Shown here piece by piece: positions 1 through 10,400 of a DNA stretch of 64,000 nucleotides (position 1 is its first letter; each line of letters starts with the position of its first letter). The notes under the pieces were generated by a model. The model searched no databases and had not been told where the DNA came from. It saw nothing but the letters and a program-made list of their open reading frames with translations. Source of the stretch: JAFAMS01 sp049520515 (GTDB lineage Bacteria > Vulcanimicrobiota > Vulcanimicrobiia > Vulcanimicrobiales > Vulcanimicrobiaceae); contig JBEKPS010000006.1 of NCBI GenBank assembly GCA_049520515.1, positions 1-64,000 on the forward strand, in the 5' to 3' direction. The translations under genes and the position numbers were made by a program.

Positions 1-723
1 GTCGGCGATGCGGCGCAGATTGCACTTGAAGTGTCCGTAGTAAACGGCGTCAAAGCGCACGAGCGTCACGAACAAACGCCAATCCGTTTCGACCGGCGAA
101 GCGCCAAAGAGATAACGGCGTGAAGCCAGACGCTCGTCGAGCCCGTCGAGCGTCGCGAAGACTTCACGCGCCGCGCGCTCGTACGCATCCTGCGACGTTG
201 CAAAGCCCGCGCGATAGACGCCGTTATTGACGTTCTCGTAGATCTCAGCATTCAGCGCATCGATCTCGGCGCGGTAGCGTGCGGGGAAGTAGTCGACGTC
301 GTTGTGTTTGGCGAGCGCATCGAATTCGGTTTCAAACATCCGCAGAATATCGTCGTCCGAATTGTTGACGATCGTTCCGGTCTGCTTGTCCCAGAGGACC
401 GGCACCGTCACGCGGCCGCGATAGCCGGGATCGGTTTTGAAATACGCCTCGCTCAAAAACCCGAAGCCGTTGATCGGATCGGGCTCAAACGTGAACCGCC
501 AGCCTCGCTCATCGCGAACCGGATCGACGATCGTCATCCCGATTGCATCCTCGAGGCCCTTGAGCTTGCGCATGATGATCGTGCGGTGTGCCCACGGACA
601 CGCGAGCGAAACGTAGAGATGATAGCGCCCGGCGGCGGGCTGGACGTTCGCGCGAAACGCATCGTCTTGGCGTACGAACTCGCCGTCGAGCTGTTCGTCC
701 GGAAATTGCGGCTTTACGGTCAT
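1..723 (-). CDS. Glutathionyl-hydroquinone reductase / Omega-class GST (partial)
   Basis: Translating the minus strand from the ATG at 721-723 gives 241 codons with no stop, so the gene runs off the left edge and lacks its C-terminus. The N-terminal thioredoxin-like part carries SLACPWAHR near residue 40. Its cysteine is the catalytic residue of the YqjG/ECM4 family, which uses glutathione to reduce glutathionyl-hydroquinones. NNSDDDILRMFETEFD, after the GRVTVPVLWD strand, is the glutathione-binding segment typical of the family, and the helical C-terminal domain follows. It is a cytosolic detoxification enzyme. It is divergent from the sensor-like gene at 799, with a 75-bp gap. The family call is confident; the substrate is not. 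Confidence 0.9.
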   Translation of the reverse strand, partial: MTVKPQFPDEQLDGEFVRQDDAFRANVQPAAGRYHLYVSLACPWAHRTIIMRKLKGLEDAIGMTIVDPVRDERGWRFTFEPDPINGFGFLSEAYFKTDPGYRGRVTVPVLWDKQTGTIVNNSDDDILRMFETEFDALAKHNDVDYFPARYRAEIDALNAEIYENVNNGVYRAGFATSQDAYERAAREVFATLDGLDERLASRRYLFGASPVETDWRLFVTLVRFDAVYYGHFKCNLRRIAD

Positions 724-786
724 AGCACAAGCTCAGACCCGGCATGAATCGCCAGGTTTTCGCCGCGGCTGTGCGTATGATTGTGC

Positions 787-792
787 GAGGAG
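787..792 (+). promoter_or_regulatory. Shine-Dalgarno that fixes the start of the 799 gene
   Basis: GAGGAG lies 6 nt before the ATG at 799. An in-frame TTG exists at 781, but it sits upstream of this ribosome-binding site, so ATG 799 is preferred. Confidence 0.7.
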
Positions 793-798
793 CGTTCT

Positions 799-2538
799 AT
801 GGCTTCGGTTTTCCGGTTTGTGCTCATCGCGTTCAATCTCATGACGCTCGCCTTCGCGGTGATCGGACTGACCGCGCCTATCCGGAAACCGGCGTCCGAG
901 TTTCGAGCCGATTTCGCCTCGGGAAACCGCGCCGTCGTCTTCACCGTTGTACCAGGCTCCTCGGCGCAACGCGCGGGACTGCTTCCCGGCGACGCCATCG
1001 ACCTCACCAAGTACACGTGGCGCCAATATTTTGAGCGGCGGACGGCACGCGTGGGACAGACGATCACCCTTCCGATCATTCGCGGGAGTGAGCACCGCGC
1101 AATCTCGTACACGCTCGATAGGCCGGCTCCGAGTACGCTCGATCGCGGCTGGCTTGGCCTTATAGTCGTCCTCATCGGTGTCGGTACGAGTCTTCTCGTC
1201 GGTTTGCGGCGCGCGGAACACGCTGATGGACGGCTCCTCGCATTTTTCCTCGCCGCGGTTGCCCAGGCGACCGCGGGTTCTTGGTTTCTCGCGACGTGCG
1301 CGACCTCGCTGTCCGCGTATGCGTGGAATGCTTATGGGTCCTACGTTGTCAACACGTTCTTGAACTACGGGATCATCGTGTTGGGCACATCGTTCCCGCT
1401 CGTCCCGTCGAGACTTCGTTCGGCCTTGCGTCGCACCGCGCTTCCGCTTGCACTCATCGCGGCGGCATTGTTCGTAACGATGGACTTCGCGACGTACTTC
1501 GATCCGGTAGTATGGTATGCGCATATTACCATCGATCACTTGCCACTCATGAATTTTGCCGCCGAGATTGTCGCGGACATCATCGTTCCGGCTGTCGCTA
1601 TTCTCGGCTGCCTCATCGGTCTGACCCGCGTCGACGACGAGCATCGTGCGCAGATGAATTGGGTCGCTGCCGCACTCGTTACGACGCAGGCCGCCTGGTT
1701 CGTGAAAACGGTTGCGTTACTAATTGCGCCTGGGTCTCCGCTTCCCGGTTCGGAATGGCTCGCACTCTTCCTCAATCTTCCCTTACTGGTAATTCTTCCA
1801 TACGTCATCTTACGGCATCGGTTAGTCGACCTGAGCATCGTCGTCAGCAGGGCCGCAATCTTTGGCAGTGTTTCGCTTATCGTGGTCGCGGCATTCATCA
1901 TCGGCGAGTGGTTTATCGGCAACCTCGCCCAGCGTCTCGTGCCCGGCACCGGACGCGACATTGCGGGCCAAGCGATGCTCCTTGTTCTCGCACTTGCGAT
2001 CGGTCTTTCCGCCCAGCGAATTCATTCGCAGGTCGATCGCCGCTTGAACGGCGTGTTCTTCGCAAAGCGCGCGCGCTCGCTCGCGAACCTGCGGAGATTT
2101 TCGCAAGAGACGGACGTCGTCGTAAAAGGACCTTCACTTTTGAAGCTGTTCTACGACGCCGTTATCGCCAATACGGAAGCGACCTACATCGCGATCTATC
2201 TGCGCGACGGCGGCACCTTCGTGTTGACGCACGGCTCAAAGGAAGATTTGCCTCATGGGCTCGACGAGGACGATCCAACGATCGTCAAGCTCCGGCGCTG
2301 GGACGAGGCCTTTGAGAACGAACGCGGCGCGCATCCGCTCAGCGAAGCCCTTCTCATACCGATGACGGTGCACGGAACGCTCTTCGGCGTTTTGGTGTGC
2401 GGGCCGAAAAAGGAGCGCACGCACTTCGCAGGCGAGGAGGTCGATGTGCTCGCGCATGCCGCGCATCGCACCGGAATCGCGCACTTGTTTCTTTCGAATC
2501 AAATGCTTAATGGACGGCCGCTGGTAGCTCCGGTCTAG
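799..2538 (+). CDS. PDZ - multi-pass membrane - GAF sensor-like protein without kinase
   Basis: The protein is 579 aa. An N-terminal hydrophobic helix is followed by a PDZ-like domain (about residues 30-110, with PGSSAQRAGLLPGDAID). Roughly eight transmembrane segments follow (about 115-390), then a linker with VDRRLNGVFFAKRARS. The C-terminus is a GAF-like domain (about 430-570, ALLIPMTVHGTLFGVLVCG). This layout matches the input half of bacterial 7TM sensor kinases, but there is no HisKA, HATPase, GGDEF or phosphatase output, so its partner is unknown. A second protein of the same layout lies at 37612-39456. The TAG stop overlaps the convergent aceF stop in a shared CTAG. It probably sits in the inner membrane; the function is not assigned. 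Confidence 0.75.
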   Translation: MASVFRFVLIAFNLMTLAFAVIGLTAPIRKPASEFRADFASGNRAVVFTVVPGSSAQRAGLLPGDAIDLTKYTWRQYFERRTARVGQTITLPIIRGSEHRAISYTLDRPAPSTLDRGWLGLIVVLIGVGTSLLVGLRRAEHADGRLLAFFLAAVAQATAGSWFLATCATSLSAYAWNAYGSYVVNTFLNYGIIVLGTSFPLVPSRLRSALRRTALPLALIAAALFVTMDFATYFDPVVWYAHITIDHLPLMNFAAEIVADIIVPAVAILGCLIGLTRVDDEHRAQMNWVAAALVTTQAAWFVKTVALLIAPGSPLPGSEWLALFLNLPLLVILPYVILRHRLVDLSIVVSRAAIFGSVSLIVVAAFIIGEWFIGNLAQRLVPGTGRDIAGQAMLLVLALAIGLSAQRIHSQVDRRLNGVFFAKRARSLANLRRFSQETDVVVKGPSLLKLFYDAVIANTEATYIAIYLRDGGTFVLTHGSKEDLPHGLDEDDPTIVKLRRWDEAFENERGAHPLSEALLIPMTVHGTLFGVLVCGPKKERTHFAGEEVDVLAHAAHRTGIAHLFLSNQMLNGRPLVAPV

Positions 2539-4130
2539 AGCATCGTCCGCCGCATATCGGCGAGCACTTCACCAAGATATGCGTTGAAGCGCGCGCCCGC
2601 CGCGCCGTCGATGACGCGGTGATCGTACGAGAGCGAGAGCGGCAGCATGAGCCGCGGGACAAATTCTTTGCCGTTCCAGACGGGCTTCATCGCCGAGCGG
2701 CTGAGGCCGAGAATCGCAACTTCAGGCGCGTTGACGATCGGCGTGAAATTCGTTCCACCAATTCCGCCCAGACTTGAAATCGTGAACGTGCTGCCTTCCA
2801 TGTCGGCGAGCTTCAATTTTCCGTCACGTCCCCGCGCAGCAAGATCGCGCGTCTCGGCCGCAATCTGCGTGACTCCCTTTTTGTCGACGTCCTTGAGCAC
2901 GGGAACGATCAGTCCGGCCGGCGTGTCTGCGGCGAAGCCGAAGTTGTAGTACTTTTTGAGGATCAACGCATCGCCGTCGAGCGATGAGTTGAAATCCGGA
3001 TATTTTTTGAGCACGGTCACGAGCGCTTTCATCACGAACGCGAGGATCGTCAGCTTCGCGTTCGGATCTTCGGCGTTGACCTGTTTGCGGAACGCTTCGA
3101 GATCGGTGATGTCGGCTTCGTCGTTGTTGGTGACGTGCGGGATCGAGACCCAATTGCGATGCAGGCTCGGGCCTGAGATTTTCTTGATGCGCGAGAGCGG
3201 CTGACGCTCGATCGGGCCGAATTTCTCGAAATCGATTTTTGGCCAGGCCGGCAAATCGAACGGCATCGAGCCACTGCCAGCAGCAGCTGCGGGCGAGGCC
3301 AAACTTTTCTTGACGAAATTCTGGACGTCGTCTTTGGTGACGCGACCGTGCGGCGCAGTCCCTTGCACTTTGCGCAAGTCGACGCCGAGCTCGCGCGCGA
3401 ACCGCCGAATCGACGGACTCGCGTGCACGCTCGCACCGTCTGCAACTGCAGGCGCTTCTTGCGGAGCCGCCGCGGGCTCAGCTTTCTTCGCTTCGGGGGC
3501 GGGCGCTGCAGCTAGCGCGGGTGCAGCAGGGGCAGGCGCGGCGGCTGCGCCGTTGCTTCCGGTCAGTGTGAGAAGTGGCGCACCTTCAGAGACTTTGTCG
3601 CCGACTTTGACGTCGACCGATGCGATCGTTCCCGCGACCGGAGACGGCACGTCCATCGACGCTTTCTCCGACTCGATCGTGACGAGCGGCGTGTCGACCG
3701 CGATCGTGTCGCCCGGCTTCACCAGCACTTCGATGATCGGGACGTCTTTGAAATCGCCAATATTCGGCACCGCAACTTTTTGTGTGCTTTGTGGCGCGGC
3801 TTGCGCGGGCGCTGCCGGTTCCGGCGGCTGCGCTGGCGCGGCTGCAGCTTGCGGCGCAGGCGCAGGCGCGTCTTCCTTCGCGGCAACACCGTTGCCGGCG
3901 AGACGCACGATCGGCGTTCCCTCGGATATTTTGTCGCCGATTTTCACGATGACGGATTCGACGACGCCGGCCGATGGCGACGGGATATCCATCGAGGCTT
4001 TTTCCGATTCGACCGTTAGGAGCGGGCTGTCGACATCGACCTTATCGCCGGCTTTCACCAGAACGTCGATCACCGGGACGTCCTTGAAGTCGCCGATGTT
4101 CGGAACTTTGATCTCGACAGCACTCGCCAT
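2535..4130 (-). CDS. aceF: Pyruvate dehydrogenase E2, dihydrolipoamide acetyltransferase
   Basis: This 531-aa E2 subunit moves acetyl groups from lipoyl-lysine to CoA. Two lipoyl domains are visible, each with an ESEKAS lipoylation motif (about residues 3-78 and 118-195), separated by Ala/Pro-rich linkers. A peripheral subunit-binding domain follows (ASPSIRRFARELGVDL, about 235-275). The catalytic domain (about 300-531) ends with the active-site DHRVIDGA. It begins one base after the aceE stop, so the two are surely co-transcribed. No E3 (lpd) gene is in the window. Two lipoyl domains and the homodimeric E1 partner mark the gammaproteobacterial/actinobacterial-type complex rather than the alpha2beta2 type. 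Confidence 0.96.
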   Translation of the reverse strand: MASAVEIKVPNIGDFKDVPVIDVLVKAGDKVDVDSPLLTVESEKASMDIPSPSAGVVESVIVKIGDKISEGTPIVRLAGNGVAAKEDAPAPAPQAAAAPAQPPEPAAPAQAAPQSTQKVAVPNIGDFKDVPIIEVLVKPGDTIAVDTPLVTIESEKASMDVPSPVAGTIASVDVKVGDKVSEGAPLLTLTGSNGAAAAPAPAAPALAAAPAPEAKKAEPAAAPQEAPAVADGASVHASPSIRRFARELGVDLRKVQGTAPHGRVTKDDVQNFVKKSLASPAAAAGSGSMPFDLPAWPKIDFEKFGPIERQPLSRIKKISGPSLHRNWVSIPHVTNNDEADITDLEAFRKQVNAEDPNAKLTILAFVMKALVTVLKKYPDFNSSLDGDALILKKYYNFGFAADTPAGLIVPVLKDVDKKGVTQIAAETRDLAARGRDGKLKLADMEGSTFTISSLGGIGGTNFTPIVNAPEVAILGLSRSAMKPVWNGKEFVPRLMLPLSLSYDHRVIDGAAGARFNAYLGEVLADMRRTML

Positions 4131-4131
4131 A

Positions 4132-6804
4132 TTAGACGGTCACCGGATTCGGTTTGTTGGGATCGATTTCGAATTTCTTGATCGCTTTTGCGACGTCCGA
4201 AGCATTGAGCGTTCCATCCTCTGCGAGATTCTTGAGCGCCGCCAGCGCGATCCAACGCCGATCGACTTCGAAGAAGTCGCGCAACTTCTTGCGGAAGTCG
4301 CTGCGCCCAAATCCATCGGTCCCCAGTGCGTGGAAGCGTCGATTGCCTACGAACGGATGGATGCCTTCGGTGAACGATTTCATGTAATCAGTCGCGGTGA
4401 CGACCGGCCCCTGACGCTCGCCTAGCGATTGCTCGACAAACGACTGGCGCGGCTTCTTATCGGGATGCAACAGATTCCAGCGCTGCGCGTCGAGCCCATC
4501 GCGCCGCAGCTGATTGAAGCTTGTCGCGCTCCAGACGTCGGCTGCGACTCCGAAATCGTTTTCGAGCAGGGTAGCCGCTTCGAGTACCTCGCGCAAGATC
4601 GTCCCCGAGCCCATGAGTTGGACGCGCGGACTCTTCGTCTTGCCGGCATCACGCAACAGATACATTCCTCGCAAGATGCCTTCTTCTGCACCCTGCGGCA
4701 TATCGGGATGAATGTAGTTTTCGTTCATCACGGTGATGTAGTAGAAGACGTCTTCTTGATCCGCGACCATTCGTCGCAAGCCATCCTGCATGATGACGGC
4801 GAGCTCGTACGAGAAGGTCGGATCGTAGGATATGCAATTCGGGATGAACGACGCCATGATCTGGCTTTGCCCGTCTTCGTGCTGTAAGCCCTCGCCGTTG
4901 AGCGTCGTGCGCCCTGACGTTCCACCGATGAGAAATCCCCGGCTCCGCATGTCGCCGGACGCCCAAATCAAATCACCGACGCGTTGGAATCCGAACATCG
5001 AGTAAAAGATGAACATCGGAATCATCGGGACGTTGCTGGTCGAGTACGACGTCGCCGCCGCAATCCACGAGCACATCGAACCCGCTTCGCTGATGCCCTC
5101 TTGCAGAATCTGGCCGTCTTTGGCTTCGCGGTAATACATCAGCTGCGCGGCATCTTGCGGCTTGTAGAGCTGACCGACAGGCGAGTAGATGCCGATTTGC
5201 CTGAACAACCCTTCCATACCGAACGTACGGGTCTCGTCGGCGACGATCGGCACGACGCGCGGTCCGATGCCTTTGTCACGCATCATCGTCGAGAGGACGC
5301 GCGTGAAGGCCATCGTCGTCGAAATCGCGCGATCGCCCGTTCCTTTTAATTGCTGTTCGAATGCCGCAAGCGCGGGAACGACGATCGACGCAGTCGATTT
5401 GCGGCGCCGTTGCGGAACCTCGCCGAGCTTGCTCACCCGGTCTTTGAGATATTTCATCTCGGGACTGTCGTCGGCGGGCTTGTAGAACGGAAGGTCGCTG
5501 AGCTCGGAATCCTTGATCGGAATCGCAAAGCGATCGCGGAATTGCCGCATCGCTTCGATATCCATGTGCTTCTGCTGGTGCGCGATGTTCTGCGCTTCGC
5601 CCGAGGAACCCATGCCGTAACCCTTGATCGTCATCGCTAAGATCACGCTGGGTTTTCCGACCGTCTTCGTCGCGATGTCGTACGCCGCGTAGACTTTGCG
5701 CGGATCGTGACCGCCGCGCTGCAGATCCCAAACCTCGGCGTCCGTCCAATCGGCGACGAGCGCCGCGGTTTCGGGATACTTACCGAAGAAGTGATCGCGC
5801 ACGAATTTGCCGTCGTTGGCTTTGAGCGCTTGATACTCGCCGTCGACTGTCTCGGTCATCAACTGCACGAGCTTACCGCTCTTGTCTTTCTCGAGCAGCG
5901 GATCCCAATTGCTGCCCCAGATGACTTTCAAGACGTTCCAACCGTTGCCGCGGAATTCACGCTCCAGCTCTTGGATGATTTTGCCGTTGCCGCGCACCGG
6001 TCCATCCAAACGCTGCAGATTACAGTTGATGACGAAGATCAGATTGTCGAGACCTTCGCGCGACGCAACGTTGATCGCGCCGAGCGACTCGGGCTCGTCG
6101 CTTTCACCGTCACCGATGAAGCACCAAACCTTGCGGCCTTCCGTGTTCGCAATTCCGCGATTGTGTAAGTACTTGAGGAAGCGCGCCTGATAGATCGCTT
6201 GAATCGGGCCCAGTCCCATCGAGACCGTCGCGAATTGCCAGAAGTCCGGCATCAACCACGGATGCGGATACGACGAGAGGCCCTTACCGTCGACTTCTTG
6301 CCGGAAATTTTCCAACTGCTCTTGCGAGATACGTCCTTCCAGAAAGGCGCGCGCATACACGCCCGGCGACGAATGGCCTTGGAAGAACACCAGGTCGCCG
6401 CCAAAATTCTCACTCGGCGCGCGGAAGAAATGGTTATGCCCGACATCGTACAGCGTTGCCGACGATGCGAAGCTCGCGACGTGGCCGCCAAGCTCGGACG
6501 AAATGTGATTGGCGCGCACGACCATCGCCATCGCGTTCCAACGAATGTAATGGCGCAGCCGCGTCTCGAGCTCATCGTTGCCCGGATACAGCGGTTGCTG
6601 CGAAACCGGAATCGTATTGATGTACGGCGTCTGCAGGCCGACGTCGACTTGCGTGCCGCCGGTCTGCGCGCGCTCGACGAGGCGTTCGAGCAGTTGCGCC
6701 GCACGCGGCGGACCTTCGTGCGTGAGGACTCCGTCGAAGGCGTCAAGCCATTCGCGAGTCTCTTGGGGATCCGGATCGGCGAAGTTCGGAACGGTAAGCG
6801 TCAT
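4132..6804 (-). CDS. aceE: Pyruvate dehydrogenase E1, homodimeric
   Basis: This 890-aa thiamine-diphosphate enzyme decarboxylates pyruvate and acetylates the E2 lipoyl arm. The length fits the AceE family. The ThDP/Mg signature GDGESDEPES is present around residue 228, and the central and C-terminal transketolase-like domains are intact. The ATG at 6804 follows a purine-rich GGGAAGAAGA. The upstream region holds three phased repeats (6865-6917) that may control it. It is the first gene of the aceEF operon. Confidence 0.96.
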   Translation of the reverse strand: MTLTVPNFADPDPQETREWLDAFDGVLTHEGPPRAAQLLERLVERAQTGGTQVDVGLQTPYINTIPVSQQPLYPGNDELETRLRHYIRWNAMAMVVRANHISSELGGHVASFASSATLYDVGHNHFFRAPSENFGGDLVFFQGHSSPGVYARAFLEGRISQEQLENFRQEVDGKGLSSYPHPWLMPDFWQFATVSMGLGPIQAIYQARFLKYLHNRGIANTEGRKVWCFIGDGESDEPESLGAINVASREGLDNLIFVINCNLQRLDGPVRGNGKIIQELEREFRGNGWNVLKVIWGSNWDPLLEKDKSGKLVQLMTETVDGEYQALKANDGKFVRDHFFGKYPETAALVADWTDAEVWDLQRGGHDPRKVYAAYDIATKTVGKPSVILAMTIKGYGMGSSGEAQNIAHQQKHMDIEAMRQFRDRFAIPIKDSELSDLPFYKPADDSPEMKYLKDRVSKLGEVPQRRRKSTASIVVPALAAFEQQLKGTGDRAISTTMAFTRVLSTMMRDKGIGPRVVPIVADETRTFGMEGLFRQIGIYSPVGQLYKPQDAAQLMYYREAKDGQILQEGISEAGSMCSWIAAATSYSTSNVPMIPMFIFYSMFGFQRVGDLIWASGDMRSRGFLIGGTSGRTTLNGEGLQHEDGQSQIMASFIPNCISYDPTFSYELAVIMQDGLRRMVADQEDVFYYITVMNENYIHPDMPQGAEEGILRGMYLLRDAGKTKSPRVQLMGSGTILREVLEAATLLENDFGVAADVWSATSFNQLRRDGLDAQRWNLLHPDKKPRQSFVEQSLGERQGPVVTATDYMKSFTEGIHPFVGNRRFHALGTDGFGRSDFRKKLRDFFEVDRRWIALAALKNLAEDGTLNASDVAKAIKKFEIDPNKPNPVTV

Positions 6805-6864
6805 CAGTCTTCTTCCCGTGGGCGTTCGGGCGGGATACTATCATCGGGCTAATGGCTGAGACTG

Positions 6865-6917
6865 TCGCCATCCAATGAGCCCCTTTCACCATCCAACGGT
6901 AAAATGTCACCATCCAA
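6865..6917. repeat. Three 11-bp direct repeats at exact 21-bp spacing
   Basis: TCGCCATCCAA (6865-6875), TCACCATCCAA (6886-6896) and TCACCATCCAA (6907-6917) start exactly 21 bp apart, two helical turns. On the minus strand they read TTGGATGG(T/C)GA, 50-110 bp before the aceE start. The last copy continues into an inverted repeat, TCCAAC (6913-6918) and GTTGGA (6927-6932). The array lies between aceE and the PEBP gene and looks like a regulator-binding site. The regulator is unknown. Confidence 0.6.
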
Positions 6918-6994
6918 CCTCCGTAAGTTGGACTGCCAATTCCGATAAAAGTAGCGCGGTAGGCACACCCGGGCATTGCGGGAAAGAGCCCCGC

Positions 6995-7468
6995 GTGGCA
7001 CAGCTAAAAGTTGAGAGCAGCTCGTTTGGCAGCAACCAGACGATCCCGAAAAAGTACGCGTTCAGCGATTGGGGCGTCGGCGGAGACAACGTCTCACCGA
7101 ACCTCAAATGGAGTGGCGCACCAGCCGGTACGAAGAGTTTCGTCGTCACGATCTGGGATCCGGACGCGCCGACGACCGTCGGTTATTGGCACTGGCTCGT
7201 CTTCAACATCCCCGCGAACGTGACGGAGCTTCAAGAGGGCAACGTCCCCGCCGGCGCCGTGCAAGGGTACACCGATTACGGCATGAGCGCGTACGGTGGT
7301 CCGGCACCGCCGCCCGGCGATTCACCGCATCATTATCGTCATCGCGTCTTCGCGCTCGACGTCGACAAGCTGCCGCTCGAAAAAGGCACGACCGGCGCGA
7401 CGCTGATGTTTATGATGCGTGGCCACATTCTTGCCGAAGGCGAGTTGGTCGGACTCTTTTCGCGCTAG
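6995..7468 (+). CDS. YbhB/YbcL-family PEBP (Raf kinase inhibitor-like) protein
   Basis: This 157-aa protein has the phosphatidylethanolamine-binding fold: DPDAPTTVGYWHWLVFNIP holds the conserved DPDAP and HW ligand-pocket residues, and GDSPHHYRHRVFALD matches the second signature. I chose GTG 6995, after GGGAAAG, because a longer reading from 6875 would run through the phased repeats and lacks family similarity there. It has no signal peptide and is probably cytosolic. Bacterial members have no agreed reaction. Its TAG shares CTAG with the convergent RND gene. Confidence 0.88.
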   Translation: MAQLKVESSSFGSNQTIPKKYAFSDWGVGGDNVSPNLKWSGAPAGTKSFVVTIWDPDAPTTVGYWHWLVFNIPANVTELQEGNVPAGAVQGYTDYGMSAYGGPAPPPGDSPHHYRHRVFALDVDKLPLEKGTTGATLMFMMRGHILAEGELVGLFSR

Positions 7469-10400
7469 GTCGCGGGGTTCGGCGCGGCGTGATCGTGGGC
7501 GCCCGCAATCTCGTCTTCGACTTCTTTTTCGCGCGTTGACATCTCTTTGGGCGCGAGCCACTCGTACATAACCGGAACGAGCACGAGCGTCAGCACGAGC
7601 GAGCTGAGCAAACCGCCGATCACGACCACGCCGAGACTTTCCCGTTCTTGCGAGCCGGGCTCTAGCGCGAGCGCAAGCGGCAGCATGCCGCTCACCATCG
7701 CAAGCGTCGTCATCATGATCGGGCGGAATCGCGTCTTCGCGCTTTCCTTGATTGCTTCGACCTTCGAAAGACCACGCGTACGCCGCAGCGTGTTCGCGTA
7801 GTCAACGAGCAGAATTCCGTTCTTTGCGACAAGACCGATCAGCAGCATCGAACCGATCAAGGAGAACAGATTGAGCGTCGAGTGCGTCAGCATCAGCGAA
7901 CCGACAGCGCCGACGGCCGCAACCGGAACCGAGAACATAATGATGAACGGCGATTCGTAGCTGTTGTAGAGCGCGACCATCAACAAGAACACGAGAACCA
8001 GCGACAAGATCATCGAATGGCCGACGTCGGAAAGCGTCTCCGCCATCTCCGACTGCTGGCCTTGTGCGGACGGCGCAACCTGAATGGTGCGCGGCAGATT
8101 GAGCGCCGCGAGCTTCTTTTGAAACGCTGCCTGCACGGTTGAGAGCGACGAATTCGGAGCCACGTTCGAGTCGACGTGGATGACCGTCAGGCGGTTTTCA
8201 CGCGTGAGGACGGGAAGCGTCGGTGCCCACTGCAGTTGCGCTACGTCGCCGACTGTTACGATGTTGCCGTTGAGCGCGCGCATCGGGATTGATTCGACTT
8301 GGGTGAGATCTTGCTGGTTCGCGAGCGGATAAATGACCTGAACCTGCATGATCCCTTGCGACGTAATCACCTGCGTCGGAAGCGCGCCGGCGAAGGCCGC
8401 GTTGACGGCGCTGGCGGCGTCGCTGATCGCAACATCGAGAGAACGGGCGGCCTCGCGATTGAAGAACACGTTGACCTGGGGTGCAAGCGCGCTCGCCGAG
8501 CTATTGACGTTCTGCGCGCCCGGCGTCTGCTGCAGCGCTTGCAGTACTTGCTGCGCGGCGGATGTCGGGTCGCCACCGGAAAGATCGCTGACGAGCTCGT
8601 CGATCGGCTGCGCGTTACCGCCTTGGGTACCCGTCACCGGAATGACGGTGATTTTACCGTCGGGCGCGAGATGCTCGGCTTCGCGCCGGATCTCGGCTAC
8701 CCAGTAGGTCGTCGGGTGCTGGCGGTTGTCTTTGAGGAATACTTGAATCTGGCCGACACTCGTCTCACTGATGAACCCACCGAAGTTCGCCGCTTGGGCT
8801 CCTGAGACGCGCGTCATTGCGCCCAAGTCGGGAATTTTGAGAATCGCTTGTTCGACTTTTTCGACTTCTTGGGTCGTGTACGCAACCGGCGTACCAACCG
8901 GGAACGTGAACTGCACGAAGAGCTGACCCATGTCTTGCGCCGGAATGTACTCTTTGCCGACGAATCCCAGACCGACGGCCAACAGCGCAAGCACGAACGT
9001 GATAAGCGCGAAGCCGGCGACGATAAATGGCGCGCCGAGCGCCCACGGCAGCGCACGTTCGTGATACCAGCCGCGCAAACGCAAGAAGACATTATCGAAC
9101 GCGTCGATGAACTTTGGTGGTTTCCAGGTGGAATGGAGTGCCCAGAGCCCGGCAAGTGCGGGCGTGATGGTAAAGGACACGAAGAGCGACGTCAGCGTCG
9201 CGACCGTTACAACGACGCCAAACTCGGCGAGCTGACGGCCCACCTCGTCTTGCAGAAATGCGATCGGAAGGAACACAACGACGTCGACCAGCGTCAACAC
9301 CATGGCCGCTTGCCCGATCTCGGTGCGGCCGGTGATTGCGGCTGCAATCGGCGTTTGTCCTAGCTCGTCGCGATGACGCTCGATATTTTCGAGGACGACG
9401 GTCGAATCGTCGATCAGGATGCCGATCGCAAGCGTCATGCCGAGCAGCGAGACCGTGTCGATCGTGAAGTTGAACATCTTCATCACGAAGAGCGTGACCG
9501 ACAAGGACGTTGGAATCGCGATGATAACGACGACCGCGTTGCGCCACGAACGCAAGAACAGCAGCATGACGATGGCAATGAAGATGATGCCTTCGATAAG
9601 CGTGCGGATAACGGCATTGAGCTGCTGCTGCGTGTACTTGGACTGAACGTTTACAATCGTGAACGCGAGCTGCGGAAAGCGCTTTTCGTATCCAGGCAGC
9701 GCCGCGAGCACGTTATTCGAGGCCGACACTTCGCTGGCATCGGCCGTCTTCTGAACCTGTAAAAAGAAACTCGTCTTACCGTTCACTGCCGCGAAGGCCG
9801 TTTGCGGCACTTGCCCGGTCGTCACGGTCGACACGTCGGCGACGCGATGCGCCGCAGTCAGTGTCGTCCACGCGTTGGTCGCGGAAGAGGCCGGCTGCGG
9901 CGTAATCGCCGTTACGCCCGACGTTCCCGGCGTCGCTTGTATCAGCAGATCGCCGATCGATGAGGGACTGAGAATATCGGCACGCACATCCAGGCTCGTC
10001 GTACGGCCCGGCGCGTAGAGCGTGCCACCCGGAAGATGCAAATTGTTCGCGGAGACGGTGTTGACGACGTCGGTGATCGTCAGATTGTCGCCGGCCAAGA
10101 TCGCAGGATTGACCGTGACCTCGTACGCGGGCGTCACGGTGCCTTGTGCGTTGACGTTCGAGACGTCCGGAATCTGTTCCAAGTCCGGAATGAGGACGCC
10201 CGTGATGATCAACGAAAGCGCCGCGGGAGTGAGCGACTTCGATGTGACGCCAATCGTCGCGACGACGGTTTCCGATGGATTGGAGATATTGATCGTCGGC
10301 GGCACCAAGTTCGTCGGCAAATATTTCGAGGCTTGCGTCAGCGCTTTTTGTATGTACACGAGATCGGTGTAGGCATCCGACGTCAGAGTGAACGTCGACG

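Noticed and set aside
733..1644. 303-codon antisense open frame over the PDZ-GAF gene
   Set aside because: Arg/Glu-rich shadow typical of GC-rich antisense frames, without domain similarity; the sense gene has clear domains.
6743..6976. Minus-strand frame whose peptide repeats W-M-V every seven residues
   Set aside because: The repetition merely reflects the 21-bp DNA repeats; the frame overlaps the aceE start region and has no other support.
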